Shown one piece after another: positions 1 to 8,023 of a stretch of 64,000 bases of DNA. The position numbers were made by a program, and so were the translations under genes. Below the pieces are notes generated by a model. That model searched no databases, was not told the DNA's origin, and saw only the letters and a list, made by a program, of their open reading frames with translations. The stretch's first letter is position 1. Every line of letters starts with the position of its first letter. The stretch comes from DASQHW01 sp038238245. GTDB taxonomy: Bacteria > Actinomycetota > Acidimicrobiia > IMCC26256 > PALSA-610. The stretch is taken from the NCBI GenBank assembly GCA_038238245.1, contig JBBRXX010000010.1:1-64000 (forward strand), given 5' to 3'.

Positions 1-1
1 A

Positions 2-409
2 AACCGGCTCACCGGGTCGCCGCTCAGGATCTCCAGCGTCGTCGCCTACTTCGACGGCATCCACGCCAAGGATCCGTCCACGTTCCGTCGCCACAACTAC
101 CAGTTCATCGGCAACCACAGCGACACCGCGAACGCCACCGGCGGCTGCCCCGACGGCAACTTCGCCATACGACTCTTCGGGATCGACGGCGTCGTCCTCC
201 AGGACAACACCCAACCCTTCCCCGAGAACCGCTGCATGCACCTCCTCGACGCGGCAAAGCTCCGCAACGCCCGCGTCACGGGAAACACGTCCTTGGGCGC
301 AGAGACGATCACGAAGCGGTACTACCAATCCGCCAACGTCTGTGAGAGCGGCAACTTCACCGGCCAGCCGCTGGCTCGGGAACGCAGCCAAATGGCGCCC
401 GCCTGTTGA
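2..409 (+). CDS. C-terminal part of a parallel beta-helix repeat protein (5' truncated by window edge)
   Basis: An open frame runs in from the window edge in frame 2 and stops with TGA at 407-409, giving the last 135 or so residues of a longer protein. The sequence shows short repeated turns such as YQFIGNHS, VVLQDNT and ARVTGNTS, the spacing typical of right-handed parallel beta-helix (pectate-lyase-like) coils. Three cysteines (GGCPDG, NRCMH, NVCESG) could form disulfides in an exported protein. No catalytic residue can be assigned. Two other beta-helix proteins lie in this window (the C-terminal half of 50279-52435, and 57670-58758). The N-terminus and any signal peptide are outside the window. 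Function unknown. Confidence 0.6.
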   Translation, partial: NRLTGSPLRISSVVAYFDGIHAKDPSTFRRHNYQFIGNHSDTANATGGCPDGNFAIRLFGIDGVVLQDNTQPFPENRCMHLLDAAKLRNARVTGNTSLGAETITKRYYQSANVCESGNFTGQPLARERSQMAPAC

Positions 410-457
410 GGAAGATGGAGGGCCGGTGCGATGAGCCATGCGAACCCCGTGTGAACC

Positions 458-1162
458 TCACCGTGCCTGCACGGTGCGCGCCGCGGCCTCGGCCGCGGCG
501 TTCGCCGCCTGCGTCGACTCCTTTGCGAGTCGGACGAGCTTTGGGATCCGCCAGGGCTTGGTGACCATGTAGCGGAGCCCGGCCTTGAGGTTCGGAGAGC
601 CATCGGGGTGCGCGAGATCGATGACATCTCCGGGCGTGACGCCGACGAGATCGCTGATCGCGCGCACCGCCAGCCAGGGGCGTCCACGTTGCGTACACAC
701 TTCGGCGACCGCGGCCGTTTCCATGTCGACCGCGATGAACCCGTCTCCGACGAGGCGACGGAGCTCGTCGGGCCCCATGTCGAAGTCGTCGTGCGTCACC
801 AGCTTCCCGCGCGGCGTCACACCTCCGAACGGTGACGGCTTGTACTCCGTCGCGGTGTGCTTGTTGAGAACACTTTCGGGAAACAGCACGTCGCCGACCT
901 TGCTCGGACCCATGCCGCCCGCAATGCCGACCACCAGGACGTAGTCGACGTCGACGGTGTCGAGCAGTCTTGTCGTGGCCTCGCGCGCAAGTTGCGTGCC
1001 CATGCCGGTACGGGCCGAGACGATCTCGGCGCCGCCGAAGGTGCCGCGATAGAGACGATCGTCGCCCGCACGCTGCAGCGACATGGCGCGGACCACGGGC
1101 CGCTGCTCGGACGGCATCGGCGTCAACAATCCGATGCGGAAGGGACGATCGTCGCTGCTCAT
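458..1162 (-). CDS. 5'-methylthioadenosine/S-adenosylhomocysteine nucleosidase-like phosphorylase
   Basis: A 234-residue cytosolic protein of the PNP/UDP phosphorylase (Pnp_Udp_1) superfamily. It starts IGLLTPMPSEQRPV, matching the MTA/SAH nucleosidase N-terminus. It has the glycine-rich VVGIAGGMGP loop near residue 80, the VDMETAAVAEVC segment near 145 that in MTAN contacts the ribose and contains the conserved Met-Glu pair, and an AISDLVG motif whose Asp is the usual catalytic acid. Family members cleave the glycosidic bond of MTA, SAH or 5'-deoxyadenosine. The C-terminus carries an Ala-rich extension (residues about 210-234) not needed for the fold. The exact nucleoside substrate cannot be told from sequence. 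It lies 32 bp from the PPOX gene on the same strand. Confidence 0.8.
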   Translation of the reverse strand: MSSDDRPFRIGLLTPMPSEQRPVVRAMSLQRAGDDRLYRGTFGGAEIVSARTGMGTQLAREATTRLLDTVDVDYVLVVGIAGGMGPSKVGDVLFPESVLNKHTATEYKPSPFGGVTPRGKLVTHDDFDMGPDELRRLVGDGFIAVDMETAAVAEVCTQRGRPWLAVRAISDLVGVTPGDVIDLAHPDGSPNLKAGLRYMVTKPWRIPKLVRLAKESTQAANAAAEAAARTVQAR

Positions 1163-1194
1163 CTCGACATCCTCACCTCGACATCATGGCGCGC

Positions 1195-1641
1195 TCAGCC
1201 GTTGGAATACACACGCGACGGCGTGGCCAACACGACCGCGCGGCGATCCTCGGCCATGACCCGGTCGTACTCGTCCCAGTCGTCGTGCGTACCGCCCGCC
1301 GCCGCGAACGCGTCGCGCAACAGCCGGCGCAGCGCCGCGTCGTCGACTCCGGCGAACGCGTCGTCGGGACCGATCAGCTCGGCATCGCCCTCGACCGCGA
1401 CCCACTCCCAGCCGGCCCGGGCGACCACCGTCATGGCGGGACGGGCGCGCAGGTTGGCGAGCTTGCGCGTCCCGCCTCCGGCGACGAACACGACCACGTC
1501 ATCGGCAGCGCGCGCGGGATGGTGCATGACGCCCGCGTTCACGAGCGACGCCTGCACCGTGCCATCAGCCCGCGCCGTGGCGACGATGCAGAGATGTTGG
1601 TCGCCGGCGGCGACCCGGGCAAAATCGCGAAGATCTGTCAT
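1195..1641 (-). CDS. Pyridoxamine-phosphate-oxidase-fold (PPOX class, probably F420-dependent) protein
   Basis: A 148-residue protein with the split-barrel PPOX architecture. The N-terminal strand pair HLCIVATARADGTVQASLVNAGVMHHP is typical of actinobacterial PPOX/F420-binding proteins, followed by VVFVAGGGTRKLANLRARPAMTVVA, the usual hairpin with a conserved R-K-L..L motif. The C-terminal part (residues 85-148) is variable. Such proteins bind FMN, F420 or heme and often reduce xenobiotics, but no substrate can be named. It is probably cotranscribed with the nucleosidase-like gene 32 bp downstream. ATG start at 1641 chosen because the next gene diverges just beyond it. Confidence 0.75.
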   Translation of the reverse strand: MTDLRDFARVAAGDQHLCIVATARADGTVQASLVNAGVMHHPARAADDVVVFVAGGGTRKLANLRARPAMTVVARAGWEWVAVEGDAELIGPDDAFAGVDDAALRRLLRDAFAAAGGTHDDWDEYDRVMAEDRRAVVLATPSRVYSNG

Positions 1642-1684
1642 GCATCATCCGTTCTCGTGCGAGCGTGTGCTGAAATCTGCACCC

Positions 1685-2200
1685 ATGCTTGCCTTCGGTG
1701 GTTTGAACTCGGGCATCTACAAGTTCCTGCTCGTCCTGCACATCCTCAGCGCGATCGTCGGGATCGGCGGAGTGATACTCAACGGACTCTATGCAGCAGA
1801 GACGCGAAAGCGCCCGGGCCCGGCCGGCCGCGCCGTGCTCGAGGCAAACACGTTCGTCTCGGAGATCGCGGAGTACGTGATCTATTCGATTCCCGTCTTC
1901 GGCATTCTGCTCGTCGTCGCGAGCGACGAGGCGTGGAAGTTCTCCCAGACCTGGATCTGGCTCTCGCTGGTGCTGTACGCCATCGCGATCGGCATCTCAC
2001 ACGGCGTCATGCGTCCCGGCACGAAGCGCATCCACGAGCTCATGATCGAGATGGAGCAGAGTCCGCCGACCGCCGGTGGCCCACCACCGCAAGTCGCGGA
2101 GATCGAGGAGACCGGCAAACGCCTCGGAATCGGCGGTCCGGCGCTCAGCATCCTCGCCGTGTTGATCCTCTTCCTGATGGTCTGGAAACCAGGCGTCTAA
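1685..2200 (+). CDS. DUF2269-like integral membrane protein
   Basis: Starting from ATG 1685 gives 171 residues with about four hydrophobic helices: KFLLVLHILSAIVGIGGVIL near residue 12, IYSIPVFGILLVVAS near 60, WIWLSLVLYAIAIGIS near 83, and ILAVLILFLMVWK at the C-terminus. The LLVLHILSAIVGIGG opening is characteristic of small DUF2269-type membrane proteins. A proline-rich cytosolic linker precedes the last helix. Function unknown. The reading frame is open upstream, but the hydrophobic start makes the ATG the sensible choice. It is divergent from the PPOX gene and convergent with the amidohydrolase, whose stop codon overlaps its last 4 bases. Confidence 0.65.
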   Translation: MLAFGGLNSGIYKFLLVLHILSAIVGIGGVILNGLYAAETRKRPGPAGRAVLEANTFVSEIAEYVIYSIPVFGILLVVASDEAWKFSQTWIWLSLVLYAIAIGISHGVMRPGTKRIHELMIEMEQSPPTAGGPPPQVAEIEETGKRLGIGGPALSILAVLILFLMVWKPGV

Positions 2201-3906
2201 CGCGCGCCGCGCAACAACTTGCCGGGGCGTGCACCCTGGTCGTCGCCGTCACAGAGCACGACCTCGCCCGACTTGATCGTCGTGACGTAACCGCGAGCAC
2301 GTTGCACGAAGCGCCGCGCGTCGCCCGGCAGGTCGTGCACCATGACCGGCCGTTCGAGTTGCAAGTGCGCGTAGTCGATGACGTTCACGTCGCCGATCTT
2401 CCCCGGTGTCAGCTCGCCCCGATCACCGAGCCCGTACATGGACGCGGTGTCAGCGGTCATCTTCTTCACCACGAACTCGAGCGGCAGTTGCTCGTGATCC
2501 CGGTCTCGCGTCCAGTGCGCCAGCATGAACGTGGGTGTGCTCGCGTCACAGGTCGTGCCGCAGTGTGCGCCACCGTCGCCAAGTCCCCATGCGCTCGTGG
2601 GGTGCAACAGCATCTCGCGCACCGGATCGAGTGAGAAGTTCGTGAAGTTGAGCAGCGGTCGCAACACGAGTGCGAAGCCGTCGTCTTGCGCAAGCACTTC
2701 GTAGTACAGGTCCATCACGTCGCGGCCCTGGGCGCGGGCGAGCACGGCGATGCTGTGCTCAGGTTTGGGCTCATAGTCCGGCGTCGCACCCATCGGGAAC
2801 GCGCGCTCGGGATCGAGGAACTGCCGCATCGGCGCGATCGCGGCATCGACTTCGGCGAGCAGCTTGGCGCGCAGCGCGGGGTCGTGCATCGCGCTCGCCT
2901 TCTCGGCCGGCGACATCCCGTGCAACGGCGCCCACGACGGGCAGTACGCGAACGGGTGGAAGGTCTGCAGGCCGAGCAGCAGGCTCACCGGCCGGCCGGC
3001 GACCTGCGGACGGACCTGCGCACCTTCGGCTGCCGCCTGCCCGCAGAGCTCGAGCATCAACCGCCACGACTCGGGGTCATGATCGTTCTGCGTGAGCGCG
3101 AACGACACGGGTCGCTTGATCGCGCCCGCGAGCTTGCGCATCCACGCCATCTCGCGTTCGGGCGCCGCGAGGTCTTCGCCGAGCGCTCCCGCGGGCGCGA
3201 GCTCGAACACGCCGGTCCCGAGCTCGCCGAGCACGCGGCCGATGCCGAACAGCTCGTCTTCGGCCGCGAACGTGCCGGGCACCGGTTCACCGTCGATCGC
3301 CATGTGCGCGATCGTGCGGCTCGTCGAAAAACCGAGCGCACCCGCTTCCATGCCCTGGCGCACGATGCGCGCCATCGCTTCGATGTCGTCCGGCGTTGCG
3401 GGTTCGTTCTTCGCGCCGCGCTCCCCCATCACGTACGCGCGCACCGCGCCGTGCGGCACCTGGGCGCCGACGTCGAGCGCCTTGTCGGCCCGGTCGACGG
3501 CATCGAGGTACTCGGGATAGTGCTCCCAGCACCATTCGATGCCCTCGGACAGCGCGGCGCCGGGGATGTCCTCGACGCCCTCCATGAGACCGATCAGCCA
3601 GTCGTGCTTGTCGGGCTTGACCGGGGCGAAGCCGACACCACAGTTGCCCATGACGATCGTCGTCACACCGTGCCAGCAGCTCGGCGTCAGCAGCGGGTCC
3701 CATGTCACCTGCCCGTCGAAGTGCGTGTGCACGTCGACGAAGCCGGGCGTGACCAGCGCGCCGTCGGCATCGATCTTGGTGTGGGCGCGTCCGTCGACCT
3801 TGCCGACGTCGGTGACGACGCCGTCGGTGATCGCGACGTCGGCGGTACGCGCGGGTGCGCCCGTGCCGTCGACGACCGTCCCACCCTTGACCACGAGATC
3901 GTGCAT
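2197..3906 (-). CDS. N-acyl-D-amino-acid deacylase family amidohydrolase
   Basis: About 569 residues of the D-aminoacylase branch of the amidohydrolase superfamily. The N-terminus has the small beta-sandwich (DLVVKGGTVVDGTG) and then the metal-binding GFVDVHTHFDGQ motif near residue 60, with HxH after strand 1. It continues with the HGVTTIVMGNCGVGFAP segment typical of N-acyl-D-Glu/Asp deacylases. A GGAHCGTTCDASTPTFML segment near residue 455 supplies the late His/Asp region. The family hydrolyses N-acyl-D-amino acids or dihydropyrimidine-like rings with one or two zinc ions. ATG 3906 is preferred because GAGG lies 8 nt upstream. A GTG at 3915 would add three residues. The exact acyl substrate is unknown. 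Confidence 0.8.
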   Translation of the reverse strand: MHDLVVKGGTVVDGTGAPARTADVAITDGVVTDVGKVDGRAHTKIDADGALVTPGFVDVHTHFDGQVTWDPLLTPSCWHGVTTIVMGNCGVGFAPVKPDKHDWLIGLMEGVEDIPGAALSEGIEWCWEHYPEYLDAVDRADKALDVGAQVPHGAVRAYVMGERGAKNEPATPDDIEAMARIVRQGMEAGALGFSTSRTIAHMAIDGEPVPGTFAAEDELFGIGRVLGELGTGVFELAPAGALGEDLAAPEREMAWMRKLAGAIKRPVSFALTQNDHDPESWRLMLELCGQAAAEGAQVRPQVAGRPVSLLLGLQTFHPFAYCPSWAPLHGMSPAEKASAMHDPALRAKLLAEVDAAIAPMRQFLDPERAFPMGATPDYEPKPEHSIAVLARAQGRDVMDLYYEVLAQDDGFALVLRPLLNFTNFSLDPVREMLLHPTSAWGLGDGGAHCGTTCDASTPTFMLAHWTRDRDHEQLPLEFVVKKMTADTASMYGLGDRGELTPGKIGDVNVIDYAHLQLERPVMVHDLPGDARRFVQRARGYVTTIKSGEVVLCDGDDQGARPGKLLRGAR

Positions 3907-3916
3907 GAACGCCACC

Positions 3917-5089
3917 TCACAGTTGTCCAGGCGTGTGTGAGGTGCGGAAACCGCACCTCACACGCCGCACACACGTCAGACCGGCGAAGAACTCCTTGAC
4001 ATCTTGCACCAGCAAGTCTGGCTCTTCGAGCGCGGCGAAATGGCCGCCCCGGTCGAAGCGCGTGTAGCGCACCAGGTTGTAGCGGGATGCCGCGTACGCC
4101 TCGGGGATCCGGAAGATCTCGTTGGGGAACACCGCGGCCGCGGTCGGCACGCTCACGTAGTCGTCGTTCGGACCGAAGTTCTGGCCGCGTTGAGACTCGC
4201 AGTAGAGCCGGATCGACGAGTTGATCGTGTTCGTGACCCAGTACAGCGTGATGTTCGTCAGCAGCTGTTCGCGACTGACGGCGTCTTCGGGGTTGCCGTC
4301 GTTGTCCGTCCAGGCCCAGAACTTCTCCACGATCCACCCCGCGAGCCCGGCCGGCGAGTCGGTGAGGCCGTAACCGAGTGTCTGCGGGTTCTTGCCCTGG
4401 ATCTCCTGGTATGCAGCGCCCCGCGTCATGAACTCACCAGCTGCCGCGAGATCGGCGGTCTCCTGCGCGTCGAGTGGCACGCTGGCCATGTCGGCCGGGA
4501 ACGCGAGCAACATGTTCGAGTGGAGGCCGACCATGTGCTCGGCGTCGATCGCGGCGAGGCGCGCGCTGATCATTGCGCCCCAGTCGCCACCTTGCGCGCC
4601 GTACCGGCTGTAGCCGAGGCGCGCCATCAACGTCTTCCATGCTTCCGCGGTGCGCTGCGCGTCCCAACCGGGTTCGGTGGTCGGCCCCGACCAGCCGTAA
4701 CCGGGTAGCGACGGCGCAACGACGTGGAAGTTCTCGCGCAGGGGTTCGATCACGTCGAGGAACTCGGCGACGGAACCGGGCCAGCCGTGGGTGATGATCA
4801 ACGGCAACGCGTCCGGATTCTCCGAGCGGGCGTGGATGAAATGGATCTGCTGACCGTCGATATCGGTGAGGAAATGCGGCCAACGATTGAACCGTTCCTC
4901 CTGGGTGCGCCAGTCGAACTTCGACGCCCAGTGGTCGCAGAGGTCTTGCAGATACGCGAGGTCGGTGCCGTATCCCCAGCCGCTGCCGGGGATCTGGTCG
5001 GGCCAGCGGGTGCGGACGAGGCGCTCGCGCAAGTCGTCGAGCACTGCGTCGGGAACCTCGATGCGGAAGGGACGGATGTCGTCGCTCAC
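3917..5089 (-). CDS. Epoxide hydrolase (alpha/beta hydrolase with EHN domain)
   Basis: About 390 residues. It begins with an EHN domain (IRPFRIEVPDAVLDDLRERL, RTRWPDQ, W..G.....L), followed by the alpha/beta hydrolase core. HGWPGS at about residue 110 forms the oxyanion region, and GGDWGA at about 180 carries the Asp nucleophile of microsomal-type epoxide hydrolases. The C-terminus has RYTRFDRGGHFAALEEP, whose His completes the triad. It opens epoxides to diols through a covalent ester. The last 17 or so residues after EFFAGL are unlike the family and are encoded by a perfect hairpin (3935-3963), so the original stop may have been lost. GTG start at 5089. It probably shares a transcript with the amidohydrolase 10 bp downstream. 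Confidence 0.85.
   Translation of the reverse strand: MSDDIRPFRIEVPDAVLDDLRERLVRTRWPDQIPGSGWGYGTDLAYLQDLCDHWASKFDWRTQEERFNRWPHFLTDIDGQQIHFIHARSENPDALPLIITHGWPGSVAEFLDVIEPLRENFHVVAPSLPGYGWSGPTTEPGWDAQRTAEAWKTLMARLGYSRYGAQGGDWGAMISARLAAIDAEHMVGLHSNMLLAFPADMASVPLDAQETADLAAAGEFMTRGAAYQEIQGKNPQTLGYGLTDSPAGLAGWIVEKFWAWTDNDGNPEDAVSREQLLTNITLYWVTNTINSSIRLYCESQRGQNFGPNDDYVSVPTAAAVFPNEIFRIPEAYAASRYNLVRYTRFDRGGHFAALEEPDLLVQDVKEFFAGLTCVRRVRCGFRTSHTPGQL
3935..3963. repeat. Perfect 13-bp inverted repeat inside the 3' end of the epoxide hydrolase gene
   Basis: GTGTGAGGTGCGG, a 3-nt AAA loop, then CCGCACCTCACAC. Both flanks extend the symmetry imperfectly (GGCG before, GCCG after). It could act as a hairpin terminator or attenuator between epoxide hydrolase and amidohydrolase, but there is no T-tract. 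It is translated as the odd tail of the hydrolase. Confidence 0.7.
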
Positions 5090-5099
5090 AGCGGGGACG

Positions 5100-5414
5100 C
5101 TACGCGGCTTGTGCAGCCGCCACCACCCGGGGCCTCACCGTGGTGAACCAGACGATCGCGGCCACGATGGTCACGACGCCGAAGACGAGACCGGCGATCG
5201 GCAGCACGACCCACAGGGTCTTGCTGGTTCCTGCCCGCTCGAACGCCCAGTCGGGTCGGGAGGAGACATCGATCGTCGTCACTAGCCCGGGGATCAGCGG
5301 CACGAGAACCACAAGCAGCAGTAGCAGCCCCGGCGGCCCGATTGCCACGCCCGTCTCCCCGTCGCTCTGCAGTGTCAGGACCACGACGCGACACGCCGCG
5401 ACCGACGTTGACAA
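5100..5414 (-). CDS. Small two-helix membrane protein of unknown function
   Basis: Up to 104 residues. Two clear membrane segments: GLLLLLVVLVPLIPGLV (about residues 29-45) and TLWVVLPIAGLVFGVVTIVAAIVWFTTV (about 66-93), joined by a soluble linker containing RPDWAFERAG. The layout loosely resembles small actinobacterial DUF2516-type proteins, but this is not firm. The ATG at 5414 has no clear ribosome site. An in-frame GTG at 5348, just before the first helix, is an equally good start and would give 82 residues. It sits 10 bp from the epoxide hydrolase start on the same strand. No function assigned. Confidence 0.5.
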   Translation of the reverse strand: MSTSVAACRVVVLTLQSDGETGVAIGPPGLLLLLVVLVPLIPGLVTTIDVSSRPDWAFERAGTSKTLWVVLPIAGLVFGVVTIVAAIVWFTTVRPRVVAAAQAA

Positions 5415-5439
5415 GCGTGAAGTGTACTTCTGATTCCCG

Positions 5440-5486
5440 AACCTGCGTGACCGACGGCCCTATACGGGCCTTCACTCACGCAGGTT
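5440..5486. repeat. 47-bp nested palindrome, copy 1
   Basis: Outer arms AACCTGCGTGA and TCACGCAGGTT (11 bp, perfect) enclose an inner hairpin GGCCC-TATAC-GGGCC. A second 47-bp element with the same nested design and inner core lies at 38431-38477. It sits between the divergent small membrane protein gene and the SDR gene. Confidence 0.8.
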
Positions 5487-5516
5487 GGTCTTGCGGTCCG
5501 CAGCTAGATTCCGCGT

Positions 5517-6287
5517 GTGCTCGACCCCTTGGCGGCGTTTCAGCTCGACGGCAGGGTCGCGATCGTCACCGGCGCGAGCGCCGGGCTCGGCGCGCGTTTC
5601 GCGCGCGTGCTCGACGCGGTCGGGGCGCGCGTCGTCCTTGCGGCGCGGCGCATGGACCGCCTCGAGCTGCTTGCGACCGAGCTCCGGGACGCGCATCCGG
5701 TGGCATGCGACCTGGCAGAGGATGGCGCGCCGGCTGCGCTCGTCGCCGCCACGCTCGCGCGCTACGACCGGGTCGACATCCTGGTGAACAACGCCGGCAC
5801 GAGCGACCCGACGCCCGCGTTCGACGAGACGACCGAGAAATTCAGCGCGACCCTGCGCGTCAACCTGATCGCCCCGTTCGAGCTCGCACGCGAATGCGCA
5901 CGGGCGATGACCGCCACCGGCGATGGCGGCACGATCGTGAACGTCGCGTCGATCTGGGGCCTTGTCGGCGTCGGCCAGATCCCCGAAGCGGGCTACGCGG
6001 CGTCGAAAGGTGGCCTCGTGAACCTCACACGCGAGCTCGCGGCGCAGTGGGCGCGCAAGGGTGTGCGGGTGAACTGCCTGGCGCCGGGTTGGTTTCGCAG
6101 CGAGATGACCGAGGGCCTGATGTTCGGTGACGAACGCTCCGAACGCTGGCTCCGGCAGCGCACACCGATCGGCCGCGGAGGCGACGAGCACGAGCTCGAT
6201 GGCGCGATGCTCCTCCTCGCGAGCGACGCGGGCAGCTTCATGACCGGCCAGGTCGTGTGCGTCGACGGCGGCTGGACGAGCGTCTGA
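5517..6287 (+). CDS. SDR-family oxidoreductase
   Basis: 256 residues, classical short-chain dehydrogenase length. Rossmann motif TGASAGLG (residues about 18-25), NNAG at about 91, catalytic Ser in the VASIWG strand and YAASK (Tyr and Lys) near residue 160, followed by a PG motif (LAPGWFRSEM). The C-terminus ends FMTGQVVCVDGGWTS, the standard quinoprotein-like SDR end. It oxidises or reduces an alcohol/carbonyl with NAD(P), but the substrate is not readable. The basic AARR after strand 2 suggests NADP(H). GTG start at 5517, just after the nested palindrome. It converges with the GH20 gene. Confidence 0.85.
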   Translation: MLDPLAAFQLDGRVAIVTGASAGLGARFARVLDAVGARVVLAARRMDRLELLATELRDAHPVACDLAEDGAPAALVAATLARYDRVDILVNNAGTSDPTPAFDETTEKFSATLRVNLIAPFELARECARAMTATGDGGTIVNVASIWGLVGVGQIPEAGYAASKGGLVNLTRELAAQWARKGVRVNCLAPGWFRSEMTEGLMFGDERSERWLRQRTPIGRGGDEHELDGAMLLLASDAGSFMTGQVVCVDGGWTSV

Positions 6288-6295
6288 CCCATATC

Positions 6296-8023
6296 TCAGG
6301 TGAAACGCTTCGGCCAGCCACCCCACGTCGCGTCGGGTTGGCCGGTCACGTACGCGATGCGCAGGTTGTCGAGCCAGGCCACGCTGTCGACGAGACCACC
6401 GGGACGGTTGCGGGCGAGCCAGAGCGCGCGGTGTTGATCGGTCAGCGCGTCGAGGCGCCTCGCGAACCCGTCGCGCTGCGTCTGCGGGACGGACGCGAGC
6501 GTGCTGTCACCGGCGATGCGTGCGCGTGCGTCGTCGGTCAAGAGCTCGAGCACGTCGATGGTCCAGAGGACCTCGTCGACGAGCAGCGCGTGGTCGTCAC
6601 GCCGGGGCTTGGCGCGCGCAAGATCAGCTCGTGCCTCGGCGAGCCGACGCGCAACGGCGTCGAGCTCCTGGCCGGTGATGCCCTTCGTGATGCCACGACC
6701 GACGCGGATCTGTGGGAAGTAGAGATGCATCGCGAGGATGGAATGGTTGGGGATCCGTGGCGTGACCAGGCGGTGCGCGTCGCCGATCGTGAGGAGCGCC
6801 GCGGCCAGTCCGCCGGTCGGGTCGTCGAACGCGTGGGTGCTCAACGCCGCGCCGAGATCGAGCGAGCGGTTCGATGCAAGGCACCACGAGACGGCCGCGC
6901 CGTACGCGAACCCCGGGTCGCTGACGGGCCACTGCTGCAGGTGACCGCGATCGCCCCAGTCGGTGTTGAGGAAGCCGAGCCCGCCGTGATCGAGCGCAGC
7001 CTGCGCCGCGTTTCGACAGTTGTCGACGGCATTCGTGAGGCGACCGCCGATGCTCAGCCAGGCCGACGTGCCCGGTGCGACCCAGAACGGCAAGCCGGCT
7101 CGTGCGAGGCACGCGAGCCGTTCGTCGAACGGGTACTCGGCGTCATATCCCCATTCGCACACGGTGACGCCGGCGGGCACCTTTGCAACGAGCGCCGGAT
7201 CGCCGGAGAACATGTCGCCCCAGATGATCACCTCGTGCCCGTCGAGCTCGGGGAGTGCGCGCAACGTCGCGATCCAGGCGAAGTACTCGTCGAGACGCTC
7301 GCGCGGCAGCTCCCACGTCTCGTCGAGGCCGATGTTCACGCGCCGGCTCGAGAACAACGGCAGCAACTCGCCCAGGAGCTCGCGGACGAGCGCGAGTGAT
7401 CCCGGTTGCGCGGGATCGAGCGTCATCGCTTCGTGCCCGAGACCATATGGATCCACGAAGCCGTCGGGCGCGAGCGCGAGCCCGTGGTAACGCGGGTGCT
7501 CGAGCCAGCGGTTCATGTGGCCGAGACAATTCTGATTGGGGACGAGCTCCACGAAGCGCAAGCGGCAGAACGCGTCGAGGGCGCGTATCTCGTCGGAGGT
7601 GAAGGGGCTCGCGTTGGCATGTACCTCGGGATGATTGCGATACGCGAACGTGTGCTCGCTGTAGAGCTGGACCTGGTTCACCTTCCACGCCGCGAGCCGG
7701 TCGATCAGCGCGTAGAGCGTGTCCATCGTCGGGACCTTGTCACGCGACACGTCGAGCATGACGCCGCGGATCGCGAGATCAGGGTGGTCGCGGATCGTGC
7801 CGATCGGCAGGCTGCCGTCGTGCAGCCGCGCGAGCTGCGCGAGAGTGGCGCGGCCGTAGAAGCATCCCGCGGTGTCGCCCCCGACGAGCGCGACGCCGTC
7901 GTCGGAGATCGTCAAGGTGTAACCCTGCGGCGGCAGCGACGCGTCGACGCGCTCCATGACGGTGGTGTTCGCGGTGAGGCGATTCTCGAGGTCGAGGACT
8001 CTCGGCCGCGGCAACAGGTTCAC
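6296..8023 (-). CDS. Glycoside hydrolase family 20 beta-N-acetylhexosaminidase-like protein
   Basis: 575 residues from the GTG at 8023. The N-terminal domain (about residues 1-80) ends in GDTAGCFYGRATLAQL, the GH20b-type region preceding the catalytic barrel. The barrel starts DLAIRGVMLDVSRDKVPT, with the family's RG.MLD..R. The catalytic Asp-Glu pair is in RVNIGLDETWE (D234, E235), the GH20 signature for substrate-assisted removal of terminal GlcNAc/GalNAc. No signal peptide is visible, so it would act in the cytosol. The GTG overlaps the GNAT stop (GTGA), making it last in a chain of four translationally coupled genes with a sugar kinase and a nucleotidyltransferase. The C-terminal helical region (about residues 470-575) is not recognised. 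Confidence 0.8.
   Translation of the reverse strand: MNLLPRPRVLDLENRLTANTTVMERVDASLPPQGYTLTISDDGVALVGGDTAGCFYGRATLAQLARLHDGSLPIGTIRDHPDLAIRGVMLDVSRDKVPTMDTLYALIDRLAAWKVNQVQLYSEHTFAYRNHPEVHANASPFTSDEIRALDAFCRLRFVELVPNQNCLGHMNRWLEHPRYHGLALAPDGFVDPYGLGHEAMTLDPAQPGSLALVRELLGELLPLFSSRRVNIGLDETWELPRERLDEYFAWIATLRALPELDGHEVIIWGDMFSGDPALVAKVPAGVTVCEWGYDAEYPFDERLACLARAGLPFWVAPGTSAWLSIGGRLTNAVDNCRNAAQAALDHGGLGFLNTDWGDRGHLQQWPVSDPGFAYGAAVSWCLASNRSLDLGAALSTHAFDDPTGGLAAALLTIGDAHRLVTPRIPNHSILAMHLYFPQIRVGRGITKGITGQELDAVARRLAEARADLARAKPRRDDHALLVDEVLWTIDVLELLTDDARARIAGDSTLASVPQTQRDGFARRLDALTDQHRALWLARNRPGGLVDSVAWLDNLRIAYVTGQPDATWGGWPKRFT

Noticed and set aside
857..1684. Long plus-strand frame running from 857 into the DUF2269-like gene
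   Set aside because: The first 276 codons are antisense to the nucleosidase-like and PPOX genes. Only the part from ATG 1685 is hydrophobic and family-like.
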